This document shows positions 1 to 9,985 of a DNA stretch of 64,000 bases, piece after piece. The notes under the pieces were generated by a model. It did not search any database. It had not been told where the DNA came from and saw nothing but the letters and a program-made list of their open reading frames with translations. The DNA is from Deltaproteobacteria bacterium (GTDB lineage Bacteria; Lernaellota; Lernaellaia; JACKCT01). The DNA lies in assembly GCA_020633895.1 (NCBI GenBank), contig JACKCT010000001.1, positions 434,001 through 498,000 of the forward strand, in the 5' to 3' direction. The position numbers and the translations under genes were made by a program. Every line of letters begins with the position of its first letter. Position 1 is the stretch's first letter.

Positions 1-2
1 GC

Positions 3-851
3 GCGTCCTTCACCCTCAACCCCCGCCTCAACGCCGCCGGGCGCATGGCCAACGCCGCGATTGCCGTCGAATTGATGACCACCGACGATCCCATGCTGGC
101 CCGACGCAACGCCAAAGAGATCGACGACCGGAACGCCGAGCGGCAGGAAACGGAGAACCGCATCCTGCAGGCGGCCCGGCGCATGGTCGCCTCCAATCCC
201 CACGCCGACAAACTGTGCTCCCTGGTGCTCTACGGCGACGACTGGCACCCGGGCGTCATCGGTATCGTCGCCAGCCGCATCATTGAGGAGTTCTATCGCC
301 CGACCATCGTCATCAGCATGGACGGCCGGGTGGGAAAGGGCAGCGGCCGTTCCATCGACGGCTTCAACCTCTTCGACGCCCTGGTCGCCTGCCGCCATAC
401 GCTGGTGCAATTCGGCGGACACGCCTTCGCGGCCGGGTTGTCGGTGGATCGCGCGAAATTGCCCGAATTTATGACGGCGTTTGAAAAACACGCCCGCGCG
501 ACATTGCGCGACGACGACCTCCAGCCCCGCCTGAAGATCGCCGCCGTGGTCGACCCGGCAAGTTGGGATCTGCGCACGGCCGGACAGATCGTTTCGATGG
601 CGCCGTTCGGAATTGGTAATCCCCAACCGGTCTTCGCGTCAAAACGGGCCAAAGTGCTTTACAAGACGACGTTGAAGGAAAAACACTTGAAACTGCGAAT
701 CGAGGCCGGTGGACAAGTCATCAGCGCCTTGGGATGGCGGATGGGCGATCGATTCGACGAGGTGGGGGAGGCGATCGACATCGCCTACACCGTCGGCATC
801 AGCGACTTTCGCGGCGAGCGCGAAGTCCAGTTGACCCTCAAGGATTTTTAG
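3..851 (+). CDS. recJ: Single-stranded-DNA exonuclease RecJ, C-terminal part (5' end outside window)
   Basis: RecJ is a 5'-3' single-strand DNA exonuclease of recombination and mismatch repair. The reading frame is open from base 3, so the true start lies upstream. The visible part begins with the R-L-N-A-A-G-R motif, followed by the DHHA1 region with GIVASRI, the G-K-G-S-G-R-S segment and the family signature G-G-H-A-F-A-A-G. It ends in the C-terminal OB-like domain (PFGIGNPQPVF). The N-terminal DHH nuclease domain is not visible. The next gene starts 26 bases downstream. Identity is confident from the DHHA1 motifs. Confidence 0.93.
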   Translation, partial: ASFTLNPRLNAAGRMANAAIAVELMTTDDPMLARRNAKEIDDRNAERQETENRILQAARRMVASNPHADKLCSLVLYGDDWHPGVIGIVASRIIEEFYRPTIVISMDGRVGKGSGRSIDGFNLFDALVACRHTLVQFGGHAFAAGLSVDRAKLPEFMTAFEKHARATLRDDDLQPRLKIAAVVDPASWDLRTAGQIVSMAPFGIGNPQPVFASKRAKVLYKTTLKEKHLKLRIEAGGQVISALGWRMGDRFDEVGEAIDIAYTVGISDFRGEREVQLTLKDF

Positions 852-877
852 CAAGGACTGCTAGCCGGAGGCCCGCC

Positions 878-1717
878 ATGACCCCATTCACCGTCGGAAT
901 CTGCGCCCGCAACGCCGAGAGGACCCTGGGCGCCGTTCTCGAAGCGGTGCATCGACAAGATCCCCTCCCCACGCATCTGATCGTCGTCGACGACGGCAGC
1001 ACCGACCACACCTTGGCGATCGCCGGTCGGGCCGCCGGGGTCGAGGTGGTGCATTTCGAGCGAAACCGCGGATTGGCCGCCGCCCGTAATGCCGTCCTTC
1101 GGCAGACGTCCACGCCGTTTCTGATTTTTTTGGACGCGGACGCCGTTCCCCACGAGGGGTGCTTCCAGGCCTTGCTCGGACCTTTGGCCGACGACAACGT
1201 CGCCGCCGTGGGCGGGCGGGGGATGGAGAACCGCTGGGACAACGCGGCTCAGCAGTGGCGGGCCCTGTACACGGCTCAGGATCACGGCATGGAGCGGCTG
1301 GACGACGACTGGATGATCATGGGCCTTTGCTGCGCGTTCCGCGTCGAGGATCTGCGGGACGCCGGGGGGTTCGACGAGTCGTTTCGCGAAGCCGGAGAGG
1401 ACGCGGATATTTCGATTCGCCTGCGGGAGGCCGGACGGAAATTGGTCTACAATCCGGCGGCGGTCGTGCATCACGAGGCCGGGGGCGATTTTTCCGACAT
1501 TCAGCGCCAAGCCTTCCGCCACAGTCGACAGGCGACGCGGGCCTTGTTGAAAAACGGCTTGTCTCCCTTGGACTACTGGATCCATTCGACCGGTCACGTT
1601 GTGCGGTCCACCTTGCGCGAACTGGCCGACGGGCACCTCGCCATGGCCGGGGTCGGACTCGCCAATTTCACCGCAAGAACCGCCGGGTTCGCCGCCGGAA
1701 CCGTCCTGAATCGCTAG
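878..1717 (+). CDS. Family 2 (GT-A) glycosyltransferase
   Basis: A 279-residue protein that transfers a sugar from a nucleotide-sugar donor; the acceptor is unknown. The N-terminus (FTVGICARNAERTLGAVLEA) is the typical GT2 start. VVDDGSTD gives the nucleotide-binding aspartates, FLDADAVP supplies the DxD-type metal site, and the later DESFREAGEDADISIRLR matches the ED-containing acceptor/base region. No clear transmembrane segment is seen. The frame is open further upstream, but the ATG at 878 follows the recJ stop with the purine-rich stretch ccggaggcccgcc in front, and the GT fold starts directly there. Confidence 0.85.
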   Translation: MTPFTVGICARNAERTLGAVLEAVHRQDPLPTHLIVVDDGSTDHTLAIAGRAAGVEVVHFERNRGLAAARNAVLRQTSTPFLIFLDADAVPHEGCFQALLGPLADDNVAAVGGRGMENRWDNAAQQWRALYTAQDHGMERLDDDWMIMGLCCAFRVEDLRDAGGFDESFREAGEDADISIRLREAGRKLVYNPAAVVHHEAGGDFSDIQRQAFRHSRQATRALLKNGLSPLDYWIHSTGHVVRSTLRELADGHLAMAGVGLANFTARTAGFAAGTVLNR

Positions 1718-1793
1718 AATCTTCTTGAAATTCCCGCACATTTCGGACGTCGACTTCTCGATCAAGGTGATCGGGCACCCAACCGATAGTTAA

Positions 1794-3584
1794 ATGTCAG
1801 ACGGTACTCGTTGCGAGCGCCCGGAGTGCGCGACGCGCGCGGATGCCCAAGGGACAAAGGATCGGAACTTGGCGACGAAAGAGACCACGCAGGAACTGCT
1901 CGAAGAGATGGCGGCCGAGGCGGAAGGCGACGGCGACCTGGATCTGGTCGGCCATTTCGCGGCTCACGCCGACAAGCACGAGATGGTTCGGGCGCTGCAT
2001 CTGGCCCATGGGCGCATCTCGACGATGAACGACCAGATTTCGTCGCTGGAATCCGAGCTGTTCCAAACCAACGAGATCATTTCCGTCGTCAAGGCCCTGG
2101 AGCGGGTGGACACCCTCTCCGAGAAGGTCGAGATCTTCACGGCCATCATGCGCGAGCGCCTCGAATCCGAGGTGTCCGTCTTTTTTCTTTATTGGCCCAA
2201 CGAAAGCCAGTTCCTGCTCGAAGAAGTCTTCGGGACCATCCTGCAATCCCAGGATCAGTGCGTCATCCGGCAAAGTTCCGGCCTGTTCTGGGAATTGACC
2301 TGCCAGGGCGAGCCGTTCGCCCGACGCGATCCCCATGGGCTGACCCGCTTCGGCCGCCTGCTGGAATGCATCGGCTTGGAAGACACCGCGATCGAGTTGT
2401 TTGTCCCGTTGGCGATCGGCGGCCTGCCGGTGGGCTTGGCGGCGTTTGCTCCCCGGGATCTTCGCGCCAGCATGAAGGACGACTACATCCGTCGTTATGC
2501 CGCCCAGGCCTCGGCGTCCATCAAGACGGCGATGCTTTACGAGACCAACCAAAAGGCCAAGCAGGACCTGGATCGCACCCTCTCCAACCTGAAGATGCTC
2601 TACAACATCGGCAAGGTGATGGGGCAGATTTCGGATCTGAAAGCGCTGTTGCAGTTCATCGTGCAGGAGGCCTGCAACACGACCACGGCCGAGCGGGGCG
2701 TCCTGTTCCTGCGGGACGACGAGACCGGTCGGCTGGTCGGGCGCGTGGCCAAGGGGCTGTCGGACGCAACGCGCGAGCGCGAGGTCAACGACGGCGCCGC
2801 CGAATACCGGACGCACCGCCTGTGCAACCTGGACGTGGAGCGCTGTTATCAGACGAAAAGCACGATCACGCTCAACCACGTGGACGACACCGACGAGGCG
2901 ATTCGCGGCGGCGACGGCGCCGTTCTGCGCAGCGTGATGTACACGCCGTTGATTGTGAACGACGAATGCATCGGTGTGATTAAGCTGTCCAATAAGGGCG
3001 CCAAGGGCGTCTTCACCGCGGAGGACGAACAGCAAATCAGCGCCATGGCCAGTCAGGCGGCGGTGGCCATCAACCGCTCCCAGCTTTACAACCTGGCCAT
3101 TAAGGACGAGCTGACGGGCCTGTACGTGCGGCGGTACTTCACCCACTGGATCCAGGAAGAGATCAAGCGCGCCGACCGCTACGACACGCCGTTTGCGGTG
3201 ATCATGATCGACATCGACCATTTCAAGTCCATCAACGACACCTTCGGCCATCAGGTCGGGGATATCGCCCTGGTCCGCCTGGCGGAGATGATCCACGAGA
3301 CGATCCGCGATTCGGACGTCGCTTCCCGGTTCGGCGGCGAGGAATTCTCGCTCCTGCTGCCCGAAGCCGACGGCGAAAACGCCGTTCTCGTGGCCGAGCG
3401 CCTGCGCAAGCGCGTGGAGAGCACCGTCATCCCCGAGATGGAGCGGGCGATGACCATTTCCATGGGCGTGGCCTGCTATCCCAAGCACGGCAAGGACGAA
3501 ACCGGTCTCATCAAATCCGCGGACATGGCCCTCTATCAGGCCAAGGGCAACGGCCGAAACCAGGTCATCCTCTGGGATTTGTAG
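1794..3584 (+). CDS. GAF-GAF-GGDEF diguanylate cyclase
   Basis: A 596-residue cytosolic signalling protein predicted to make cyclic di-GMP. A helical N-terminus (about residues 30-115) is followed by two GAF-like sensor domains (about 115-250 and 270-435) and a GGDEF domain (about 440-596). The active-site loop is GGEEF at residues 514-518. The product-inhibition I-site RxxD lies at 505-508 (RDSD), five residues before it, so the cyclase should be active and feedback-inhibited. The metal-binding stretch IMIDIDHFKSIND is intact. No transmembrane segment is seen, so the signal is probably intracellular. The start is uncertain because the first 30 residues look poorly conserved; an internal start near residue 30-40 is possible. 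Confidence 0.9.
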   Translation: MSDGTRCERPECATRADAQGTKDRNLATKETTQELLEEMAAEAEGDGDLDLVGHFAAHADKHEMVRALHLAHGRISTMNDQISSLESELFQTNEIISVVKALERVDTLSEKVEIFTAIMRERLESEVSVFFLYWPNESQFLLEEVFGTILQSQDQCVIRQSSGLFWELTCQGEPFARRDPHGLTRFGRLLECIGLEDTAIELFVPLAIGGLPVGLAAFAPRDLRASMKDDYIRRYAAQASASIKTAMLYETNQKAKQDLDRTLSNLKMLYNIGKVMGQISDLKALLQFIVQEACNTTTAERGVLFLRDDETGRLVGRVAKGLSDATREREVNDGAAEYRTHRLCNLDVERCYQTKSTITLNHVDDTDEAIRGGDGAVLRSVMYTPLIVNDECIGVIKLSNKGAKGVFTAEDEQQISAMASQAAVAINRSQLYNLAIKDELTGLYVRRYFTHWIQEEIKRADRYDTPFAVIMIDIDHFKSINDTFGHQVGDIALVRLAEMIHETIRDSDVASRFGGEEFSLLLPEADGENAVLVAERLRKRVESTVIPEMERAMTISMGVACYPKHGKDETGLIKSADMALYQAKGNGRNQVILWDL

Positions 3585-3644
3585 CCGCGTAGCCCCCACG
3601 ATCTGACGGATAGCGGAGCGTGGGTTGGGCGAGCCTTGATGATC

Positions 3645-3940
3645 GTCGCTTCGCTCCGACCGATTTCATCAACGATCCTGACAAATCAGAGCCCCGACCT
3701 GTAGGGAGGGGTCTACTTCAACCCGGCACGCCCATGCCGTTGTATACTGCATCGTGTGTGTCGTTCCGGGGCGGACCCAACCGCTCACTACGGTTCGCGG
3801 CTCTGTCAGGTCGGGCCGGCCTCCAACAACGTTCGAGTTTGACCCCTCACTACCCGCTTTCGCCAAGGCGAAGGCGCGGCAAGCCGTTCGGGGCTCTGAT
3901 CGGATTGAGGCGTTTATCAATCCGGTTGGAGCGAAGCGAC
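3645..3940. repeat. Nested imperfect palindrome of about 296 bases
   Basis: The outer arms gtcgcttcgctccgac (3645-3660) and gttggagcgaagcgac (3925-3940) are reverse complements with one mismatch. A second pair nests inside: tcagagccccgac (3686-3698) and gttcggggctctga (3886-3899). An internal ggctctg at 3799-3805 gives an alternative closing arm, making a shorter unit 3687-3805 like the repeat at 50098-50197. The structure could fold as a cruciform or long RNA hairpin, or be a small non-autonomous mobile element. No transposase is present nearby. Confidence 0.75.
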
Positions 3941-3950
3941 TGCCACCAAG

Positions 3951-4033
3951 GCACTTTCAACCTGCGCGTCAGCGTGCAGGTCCACCGTAGCCTCGGCGGA
4001 GGCGGACCGTTAGTCCGTGCCGACTACGGCACC
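3951..4033 (-). repeat. Dispersed intergenic repeat, copy A
   Basis: Read on the minus strand this contains, in order, cgtagtcgg, cggactaacgg, cacgctgacgcg and ttgaaag. The same words occur in the same order at 53989-54051 on the plus strand. Internal short palindromes (cctgcgcg/gtgcagg and ggaccgttagtcc) indicate a folded element. The function is unknown. Confidence 0.6.
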
Positions 4034-4157
4034 CCCCTGTGGATAGCCTGTCGCGACTTGACGCACCCGCCTTCTCCGACGTAAAGTCCCGCGAATTTTA
4101 GGGATTTGGAACTGCCGGAGCCCGCCGGTTGTCCTTGCCCCCATTCGGACGATTTCC

Positions 4158-5663
4158 ATGGAATCTGACGGCAATCAGATCATCGCGCTGCGTCGCGAAA
4201 AGGCCGCCCGCTATCGCGAGGAGGGGGCCGACCCGTTCGCCAACGACTTCAAGCCGGACGCGACAACGGCGAAGATCCGCGATTTGTATGGCGAAAAGGA
4301 CGCGGAGGCGCTGGCCGAGGTGGAGACCGAGTACGCCCTGGCCGGACGCATCCTGGCGCTGCGCAGTTTCGGCAACATGGCGTTCCTGGATTTGGCCGAC
4401 CGCACGGGCAAGTTGCAGATTGTCGCCAGCAAAAAGGTGCTCGGCCCCGAGGCGCACAAGGACGTGGTGAAGAAGTGGGACATCGGCGACATCGTGGGGG
4501 TGGTCGGCACGCCGACGCGAACCAAGACCGGCGAGCTGTCCATCATGGCCAAGTCCGCGCATTTCCTGACGAAAAGCTTCCGCCCCCTGCCGGAAAAATG
4601 GCACGGCCTGACCGACATGGACACCCGCTATCGTCAGCGGTACGTGGATCTGATCGTCAATCCCGAGGTCAAGGACGTCTTCCTGACGCGCTCCAAGGTG
4701 GTGGCGGCGATTCGGCGGTATTTCGTGGGGCATGACTACACCGAGGTCGAAACGCCGATGATGCACCCATTGGCGGGCGGGGCGACGGCCAAGCCGTTCG
4801 AGACGTATCATAACGCCTTGGATATGCCGCTGTTTTTGCGTGTCGCGCCGGAGTTGTACCTGAAGCGCCTGCTGGTCGGCGGGCTGGAGCGGGTCTTCGA
4901 GATCAACCGCAACTTCCGCAACGAAGGCATCTCCATCCAGCACAACCCCGAGTTCACCATGCTCGAGTTCTATCAGGCCTACGCGGTGCATACGGACCTG
5001 ATGGACCTGACCGAAGAGCTGATGCGCGAGTTGGTGCGGGAGGTCCATGGCGACGACCTGACACTGCCCTATGCCCAGGAAACCATCGATTTTTCCAAGC
5101 CTTTCCCGCGACTGACCATGGAAGAGGCGGTGCTGGCGGCCAACGACGATCTGTCCGAGGGCGACACGCGCAACCGGGATAAGCTGGCGGCGATCTGCAA
5201 GCGCATCGGCCAGGAGGTCAAGGCGGACTGGGGCTGGGGCAAGCTGCTGACGGTCGTCTTCGAGGAGACGGTGGAAAAATCGCTGCGGCAGCCGACGTTC
5301 GTCCACGGCTTCCCCGTCGAGGTCTCTCCCCTGGCGCGACGCAACGATAAAGACCCGGAGATCGCCGATCGCTGGGAGTTTTTCATCGTGGGCCGGGAGC
5401 ACGCGAACGCCTTTTCCGAACTCAACGACCCGGACGACCAGCGCGAGCGTTTCGAGGCCCAGATGAAGGCCAAGGCCGGCGGCGACGAGGAGGCTCAGCC
5501 CTTCGACGCCGACTACATCCGCGCCTTGGAATACGGCATGCCCCCGGCGGCCGGGTGCGGGATCGGCATCGACCGCGTCGTGATGCTCTTGACCAATCAA
5601 CCGTCCATTCGGGACGTTATTCTCTTTCCGCATCTGCGTCCGGAGTCCGGGCGGGGCGAGTAA
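4158..5663 (+). CDS. lysS: Lysyl-tRNA synthetase, class II
   Basis: Charges tRNA-Lys with lysine. The 501-residue length is normal for the bacterial class II enzyme. An N-terminal OB-fold anticodon-binding domain (about 55-165) is followed by the class II catalytic core. Motif 2 appears as [13 protein letters not shown] and motif 3 near the C-terminus as [15 protein letters not shown]. The [16 protein letters not shown] stretch after the OB fold is characteristic of LysRS. It heads a run of co-directional envelope genes, with the next start 9 bases after its stop, so it is probably cotranscribed with lolC. Confidence 0.97.
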   Translation: MESDGNQIIALRREKAARYREEGADPFANDFKPDATTAKIRDLYGEKDAEALAEVETEYALAGRILALRSFGNMAFLDLADRTGKLQIVASKKVLGPEAHKDVVKKWDIGDIVGVVGTPTRTKTGELSIMAKSAHFLTKSFRPLPEKWHGLTDMDTRYRQRYVDLIVNPEVKDVFLTRSKVVAAIRRYFVGHDYTEVETPMMHPLAGGATAKPFETYHNALDMPLFLRVAPELYLKRLLVGGLERVFEINRNFRNEGISIQHNPEFTMLEFYQAYAVHTDLMDLTEELMRELVREVHGDDLTLPYAQETIDFSKPFPRLTMEEAVLAANDDLSEGDTRNRDKLAAICKRIGQEVKADWGWGKLLTVVFEETVEKSLRQPTFVHGFPVEVSPLARRNDKDPEIADRWEFFIVGREHANAFSELNDPDDQRERFEAQMKAKAGGDEEAQPFDADYIRALEYGMPPAAGCGIGIDRVVMLLTNQPSIRDVILFPHLRPESGRGE

Positions 5664-5672
5664 GGGGGGCGC

Positions 5673-6944
5673 GTGGCCGCCGTCTTCGAGCGCTTCGTCG
5701 GACTGCGTTTCTTGCGCCCTCAGCGCAAGCGCGTCTTCCTGTCGGTGATCACGATGATCTCCAGCGTGGGCGTGGCGGTGGGTGTGGCGACGCTGATTGT
5801 CGTGATCAGCGTGATCTCGGGATTTCAGGACTACATGCAGGAAAAGCAACTCGACGCCTATTCCCACATGATCGTCCTGGCCTTCAACGGCAATTTCGAG
5901 GACTACGAGGCGCTGCAGGAGAAGGTGCAGGAATACCCCCACGTGGTCGCGTCGAGCCCCTTCGTCTATTCGGAATTGATGATCACCTTTCGCGACGAGG
6001 TGCAGACGACGGTGCTGCGGGGCGTGGATCCCGAGTCCTTCGGCAAGGTCTCGTCCATCGGCGACAACCTCATCATGGGGCAGCTTTCCGACCTGAACAC
6101 CCGGCCCATGGGGCGTGTGGACGGCTCGGATCCCAACGAGCCCGAGCGGGCTTTTCCTCCGATCATCCTGGGCAGCGAACTGGCCGCGCGGCTGCATGTG
6201 TTTCCCGGCGACGTGGTCGGACTGGTGACGCCCTTCGGCGAGTCGACGCCCATGGGCATCATGCCCAAGATGAAGCCGTTCATTGTGACCGGTATGATGG
6301 AATTGGGCCTATTCGAGTTCGATTCCAAGTTTTCGCTGATCCTGAAAAAAGACGCCCAGGCATTCTTCGGCCTGGGCGACGAAGTCTCGGGCCTGGAAGT
6401 GAAGCTGGACGACATCTGGGCCGCGCCCGAACTGGCGGTGAAGATGAACACCGACCTGGGCTGGCCCTACAAGGTCAAGGACTGGACCAAGCTCAACGCC
6501 AACCTGTTCGCCGCCATCAAGCTCGAAAAGCTGGTCATGTTCATCATCCTGTCGATCATCATCCTGGTCGCGTCGCTGAACATTTTTTCGAACCTCTATC
6601 TGATGGTCATGGACAAAAAGCGGTCCATCGCGATCCTGCGGACCATGGGCGCGTCCGGTGCGTCGATCCGGCGGATTTTCCTGGTGCAGGGGGTGTATAT
6701 CGGCATCGTCGGCGCGGTGGCGGGGCTGATCCTGGGCACGGGGCTGTGCTTTGCCCAGATTCATTTCAAGCTCGTGCGCATCGACCCGGAAGTCTACCTG
6801 ATCGATACCTTGCCCATGAAGCTTGATCCCGTTAATTTCGTCGTCGTCGCGGCGGCGGCGCTGGCGATGGCGCTGCTGGCGACGTGGATTCCGGCCCGTC
6901 TGGCGGCCAATTTGGACCCGGTCCGGGTGCTGCGTTATGACTAA
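5673..6944 (+). CDS. lolC: Lipoprotein-releasing ABC transporter permease (LolC/LolE family)
   Basis: Inner-membrane permease of the LolCDE machine, which extracts outer-membrane lipoproteins from the inner membrane. It has 423 residues. An N-terminal transmembrane helix (about 20-45) is followed by a large periplasmic MacB-like domain (about 50-270) and an FtsX-like region with three more helices (about 285-420) ending in LDPVRVLRYD, a typical LolC/E C-terminus. Only one permease gene is present, so the complex is probably a homodimer. The start is GTG at 5673, preceded by the purine-rich taaggggggc. The stop overlaps the lolD start by 8 bases. Confidence 0.93.
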   Translation: MAAVFERFVGLRFLRPQRKRVFLSVITMISSVGVAVGVATLIVVISVISGFQDYMQEKQLDAYSHMIVLAFNGNFEDYEALQEKVQEYPHVVASSPFVYSELMITFRDEVQTTVLRGVDPESFGKVSSIGDNLIMGQLSDLNTRPMGRVDGSDPNEPERAFPPIILGSELAARLHVFPGDVVGLVTPFGESTPMGIMPKMKPFIVTGMMELGLFEFDSKFSLILKKDAQAFFGLGDEVSGLEVKLDDIWAAPELAVKMNTDLGWPYKVKDWTKLNANLFAAIKLEKLVMFIILSIIILVASLNIFSNLYLMVMDKKRSIAILRTMGASGASIRRIFLVQGVYIGIVGAVAGLILGTGLCFAQIHFKLVRIDPEVYLIDTLPMKLDPVNFVVVAAAALAMALLATWIPARLAANLDPVRVLRYD

Positions 6945-7641
6945 GGCGCCCGCGCTGGTCGAGTGCATCGATCTCTATAAGTCCTACGAAGGCACCTTCG
7001 AATCGGCGGACGAAACGGTCGAGGTCTTGCGGGGTGTTAGCCTTTCGGTGGCGGCCGGCGAGATGGTGGCCATCGTGGGTGTCTCGGGCGTGGGCAAGAC
7101 GACGTTGCTTTATGTCCTGGGGTTGCTGGAGCAGCCCACGAGCGGGCAGGTGCTCTACGGCGGGCAGGATATTTTCGCCCATCGCCGAGAGGCGCAGCTT
7201 GCCGAGTTTCGAAACCGGGAGATCGGGTTCGTGTTTCAGTTTCACCACCTGATTCCCGAGTTCTCGGTTTTGGAGAACGTCATGATGCCGACGATCATCG
7301 CCGGGTGGCCCCGGTCCAAGGGGAGGGAAGCGGCGTTGAAGATCATGACGCACCTGGGCATCGAGCACCGGGCCTCCCACAAGCCGGGCGAGGTGTCCGG
7401 CGGCGAGCAGCAGCGGGCGGCGGTGGCCCGATCGATGGTGATGAATCCCAAGCTGGTGTTGGCCGACGAGCCCACCGGCAACCTGGACAAGGTGCACGCG
7501 GAAATGATGTATCAGGAGTTCGTCCGCCTCAATGAAATCTACGGAACCACCTTCGTGATTGTCACGCACAACGAAGAGCTGGCCGCCAAGATGCATCGGG
7601 TGGTGCATCTGTCGGAAGGGATGGTACAGGCGAACTCGTGA
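6937..7641 (+). CDS. lolD: Lipoprotein-releasing ABC transporter ATPase LolD
   Basis: ATPase partner of the permease encoded just upstream. It has 234 residues. Visible motifs are Walker A GVSGVGKTT, the Q-loop region FVFQFHHLIPEFS, ABC signature VSGGEQQRAAVARS, Walker B LVLADEPTGNLD and the H-loop FVIVTHNEE. The FQFHHLLPEFT-like stretch is characteristic of LolD. The frame is open upstream, but the ATG at 6937 overlaps the lolC stop and starts the conserved fold; anything earlier would be inside the lolC C-terminus. Confidence 0.95.
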   Translation: MTKAPALVECIDLYKSYEGTFESADETVEVLRGVSLSVAAGEMVAIVGVSGVGKTTLLYVLGLLEQPTSGQVLYGGQDIFAHRREAQLAEFRNREIGFVFQFHHLIPEFSVLENVMMPTIIAGWPRSKGREAALKIMTHLGIEHRASHKPGEVSGGEQQRAAVARSMVMNPKLVLADEPTGNLDKVHAEMMYQEFVRLNEIYGTTFVIVTHNEELAAKMHRVVHLSEGMVQANS

Positions 7642-9944
7642 GACGCGTCATCGCCGTCATCGTTTGCGCCGTGATCGGCCTTTTGGGCACGAGCGCCGTC
7701 GTGCGCGCGGACGGCCCGAGTGTCGTTCGCATCGACGTGGAAGGAACGCTGCGCATCGAAAACGACGCGGTCCTGGCCAAGATGCAGACCCGGGAGGGCG
7801 ACGAACTCAACGAGGCGGTGCTCAACTCGGACCTGCGGGCGATCTTCAATACCGGTTATTTCTACGACGTGAAGATCGACCGGCGCTATGTCGAAGGCGG
7901 CGTGGCGCTGACGGTGATCGTCACCGAAAAACCGGCCGTGAAGGAATACGAATTCGTCGGCAACGAGCATCTGTCCACCGACAAGATCACCGAGGCGGTG
8001 GAGCTTAAGCCCAACACGATCCTCTCCGACGCCCGCATTCAGGAAGCCATCAACAAGATCAAGCAGATGTACGAGCTGGACGGCTACTTCATGGTCGATA
8101 TCGACTATCGCACCGAGGAGCTGCCGCGCAACCGCGTCAAGGTCATCATCGAGATCAGCGAGTACAAAAAGGTCTTCATCAAGCGCATCAACTTCATCGG
8201 CAACCGGGCGGTGGACGACGACACCCTCAAGGGTCTGATCATGACCAAGGAGGGCAACGCCTGGTCCAGCCTGTCGTCCAAGGGCATCTACCAGCCGGAG
8301 ATGTTCCTCAACGACATCAACATCATGCGTTCCTACTACCTGGACCGAGGCTACCTGGCCATCAAGATCGACGAGCCGCTGGTGACGCTGGCGCCGGATA
8401 AGCGCTCGATGTTCCTGACCGTGAACATCGAGGAGGGGCCCCAGTATTACGTGGGCAAGCTGGATATCGAGGGCGACCTGCTATTTGAAAAAGATCGCCT
8501 GATGGAGCTGTTCACGTTCAAGACCGGCGATCTGTATTCCACCTCGGCGTTGCAGAAGACGGTCGAGGACATCCGGAACGAGTACAAGGACATCGGCTAC
8601 GCCTTCGCCGAAGTCACCCCCGACACGCAGCCCGATCCGGCCACGCGCATCATCGACATCACGCTGCGGGTGAACCGGGGCAAGCTGGTCTATTTCGAAA
8701 ACATCCGCTTCGAAGGCAACACCTCGACCCGGGACAAGGTCATCCGCCGCGAGTTGTACGTCACCGAAGGCGATCTGTACTCGGGTCCGGGGATTCGCAA
8801 GAGCAAGGAGCGCCTGCTGCGCCTGGGCTACTTCGACGAGGTGGCCATCTCGACGGACCGGGGCAGCAACGACGAGGCGGTGGATCTGGTCATCCGCGTC
8901 AAGGAGCGCCAGCAGGGCAGCTTCGTGGTGGGCGTGGGCTTCTCGTCGGTGGAGAACTTCGTCGGCACCGCGACCATCAGCCACAACAACCTGTTCGGCT
9001 ACGGCACCAAGCTGTCTTTGGACGCCCAGATCGGCCGCTTCCAGAAGAACTTCACCCTGCGGGTGCGTGAGCCGTATCTGCTGGACACGCAGTACATCGG
9101 GTCCATTTCGTTGGTCAACGCCGAGCGTTCGTTCCTGCAGTTTGACCGCTTCGACAACGCGGCCACCATCGGGCTGGGCCGGCGGCTGCATTGGGATGTG
9201 GAAGGCCACCTGAGCTACCGCTACCAGTCGGTGGATATCAAGAATGTGCAAAACCAGGCAGCCCTGTCCCTGACGCGCCAAGAGGGCAACACCCTGACCA
9301 CGAGCCTGAGCTATCGCCTGGTGCGCGACACGGTCAATTCGCCTTTCGATCCCACGGACGGTTCCCGGGTGGGCCTGGGCATCGAGTGGGCCGACGAGGC
9401 CTTCGGCGGTGAGTTGGAGTTCATTAAATACAGCGGCGAGGCGCGCAAGTACTTCCCGCTGGTCTGGGACACGGCGTTCATGCTGCACGGCGAGGGCGGG
9501 TACGGCTTCATGCTCGACGGCTCGGATCTGCATATCTCCGAACGCTATTTCCTGGGCGGCATCAACTCGGTGCGCGGCTTCGGGCGCGAGCGCCTGGGCC
9601 CGACCGAGGAAACGTTGATCCCGACCAACGCGGCCGATCCGTCCACCACGCTGACCAACGTGGAGTCGGTCATCGGCGGCGACAAGTATCTGCAAGGCAA
9701 CGCCGAGTTGTTGATTCCGATCGTAAAAGATTTGAATATCAAGGGCGTTCTCTTCTATGACATCGGTAACGCCCTGCCGGAGGGGCAATGGTTCGCCTAT
9801 GACGGCTTCCGGCAGGCCTGGGGCTTCGGCGTGCGTTGGATCAGCCCGATCGGCCCGCTGCGCTTCGAGTGGGGACACCCGCTCTTCCCGCAGGACGGCG
9901 AACGCACGCAGGTCTTCGAGTTTGGTATCGGCACCTTCTTCTAA
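7638..9944 (+). CDS. bamA: Outer-membrane protein assembly factor BamA
   Basis: Core of the BAM complex, which inserts beta-barrel proteins into the outer membrane. The 768-residue length is typical. A signal peptide (residues 1 to about 27, ending VVRA) is followed by POTRA repeats to about residue 425, recognisable by recurring V-x-F-x-G-N and G-Y-F/G-Y-A motifs. The 16-stranded barrel follows, with the conserved GGINSVRGFGRERLGP segment before the last strands and a C-terminal phenylalanine (GIGTFF). The GTG start overlaps the lolD stop (GTGA). Position directly before skp/ompH and the lpx genes is the common bacterial arrangement. Confidence 0.97.
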   Translation: MRRVIAVIVCAVIGLLGTSAVVRADGPSVVRIDVEGTLRIENDAVLAKMQTREGDELNEAVLNSDLRAIFNTGYFYDVKIDRRYVEGGVALTVIVTEKPAVKEYEFVGNEHLSTDKITEAVELKPNTILSDARIQEAINKIKQMYELDGYFMVDIDYRTEELPRNRVKVIIEISEYKKVFIKRINFIGNRAVDDDTLKGLIMTKEGNAWSSLSSKGIYQPEMFLNDINIMRSYYLDRGYLAIKIDEPLVTLAPDKRSMFLTVNIEEGPQYYVGKLDIEGDLLFEKDRLMELFTFKTGDLYSTSALQKTVEDIRNEYKDIGYAFAEVTPDTQPDPATRIIDITLRVNRGKLVYFENIRFEGNTSTRDKVIRRELYVTEGDLYSGPGIRKSKERLLRLGYFDEVAISTDRGSNDEAVDLVIRVKERQQGSFVVGVGFSSVENFVGTATISHNNLFGYGTKLSLDAQIGRFQKNFTLRVREPYLLDTQYIGSISLVNAERSFLQFDRFDNAATIGLGRRLHWDVEGHLSYRYQSVDIKNVQNQAALSLTRQEGNTLTTSLSYRLVRDTVNSPFDPTDGSRVGLGIEWADEAFGGELEFIKYSGEARKYFPLVWDTAFMLHGEGGYGFMLDGSDLHISERYFLGGINSVRGFGRERLGPTEETLIPTNAADPSTTLTNVESVIGGDKYLQGNAELLIPIVKDLNIKGVLFYDIGNALPEGQWFAYDGFRQAWGFGVRWISPIGPLRFEWGHPLFPQDGERTQVFEFGIGTFF

Positions 9945-9985
9945 GGAACCTTCTAAGGACCACCCGGGCAAGACGGGGGGAAAGG

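Larger units (their letters stand above)
3585..4157. other. 573-base gene-free region packed with inverted repeats
   Basis: Between the GGDEF gene and lysS no convincing coding sequence exists. The open frames here have no recognisable domain and run straight through repeat arms. The region holds a nested palindrome (3645-3940) and a second repeat unit (3951-4033) with related copies elsewhere in the window. The promoter of the long lysS-waaA operon probably lies near 4080-4150, but no clear -35/-10 pair can be named. Confidence 0.7.

Noticed and set aside
3620-4084. Plus-strand open frame of 154 codons in the gap before lysS
   Set aside because: It runs through the inverted-repeat arms and translates to low-quality R/P/S-rich sequence; the repeat structure explains the region better than a gene.
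4098-6197. Minus-strand open frame of about 700 codons across lysS and lolC
   Set aside because: It is antisense to two confidently identified genes and has no domain, signal peptide or ribosome binding site.
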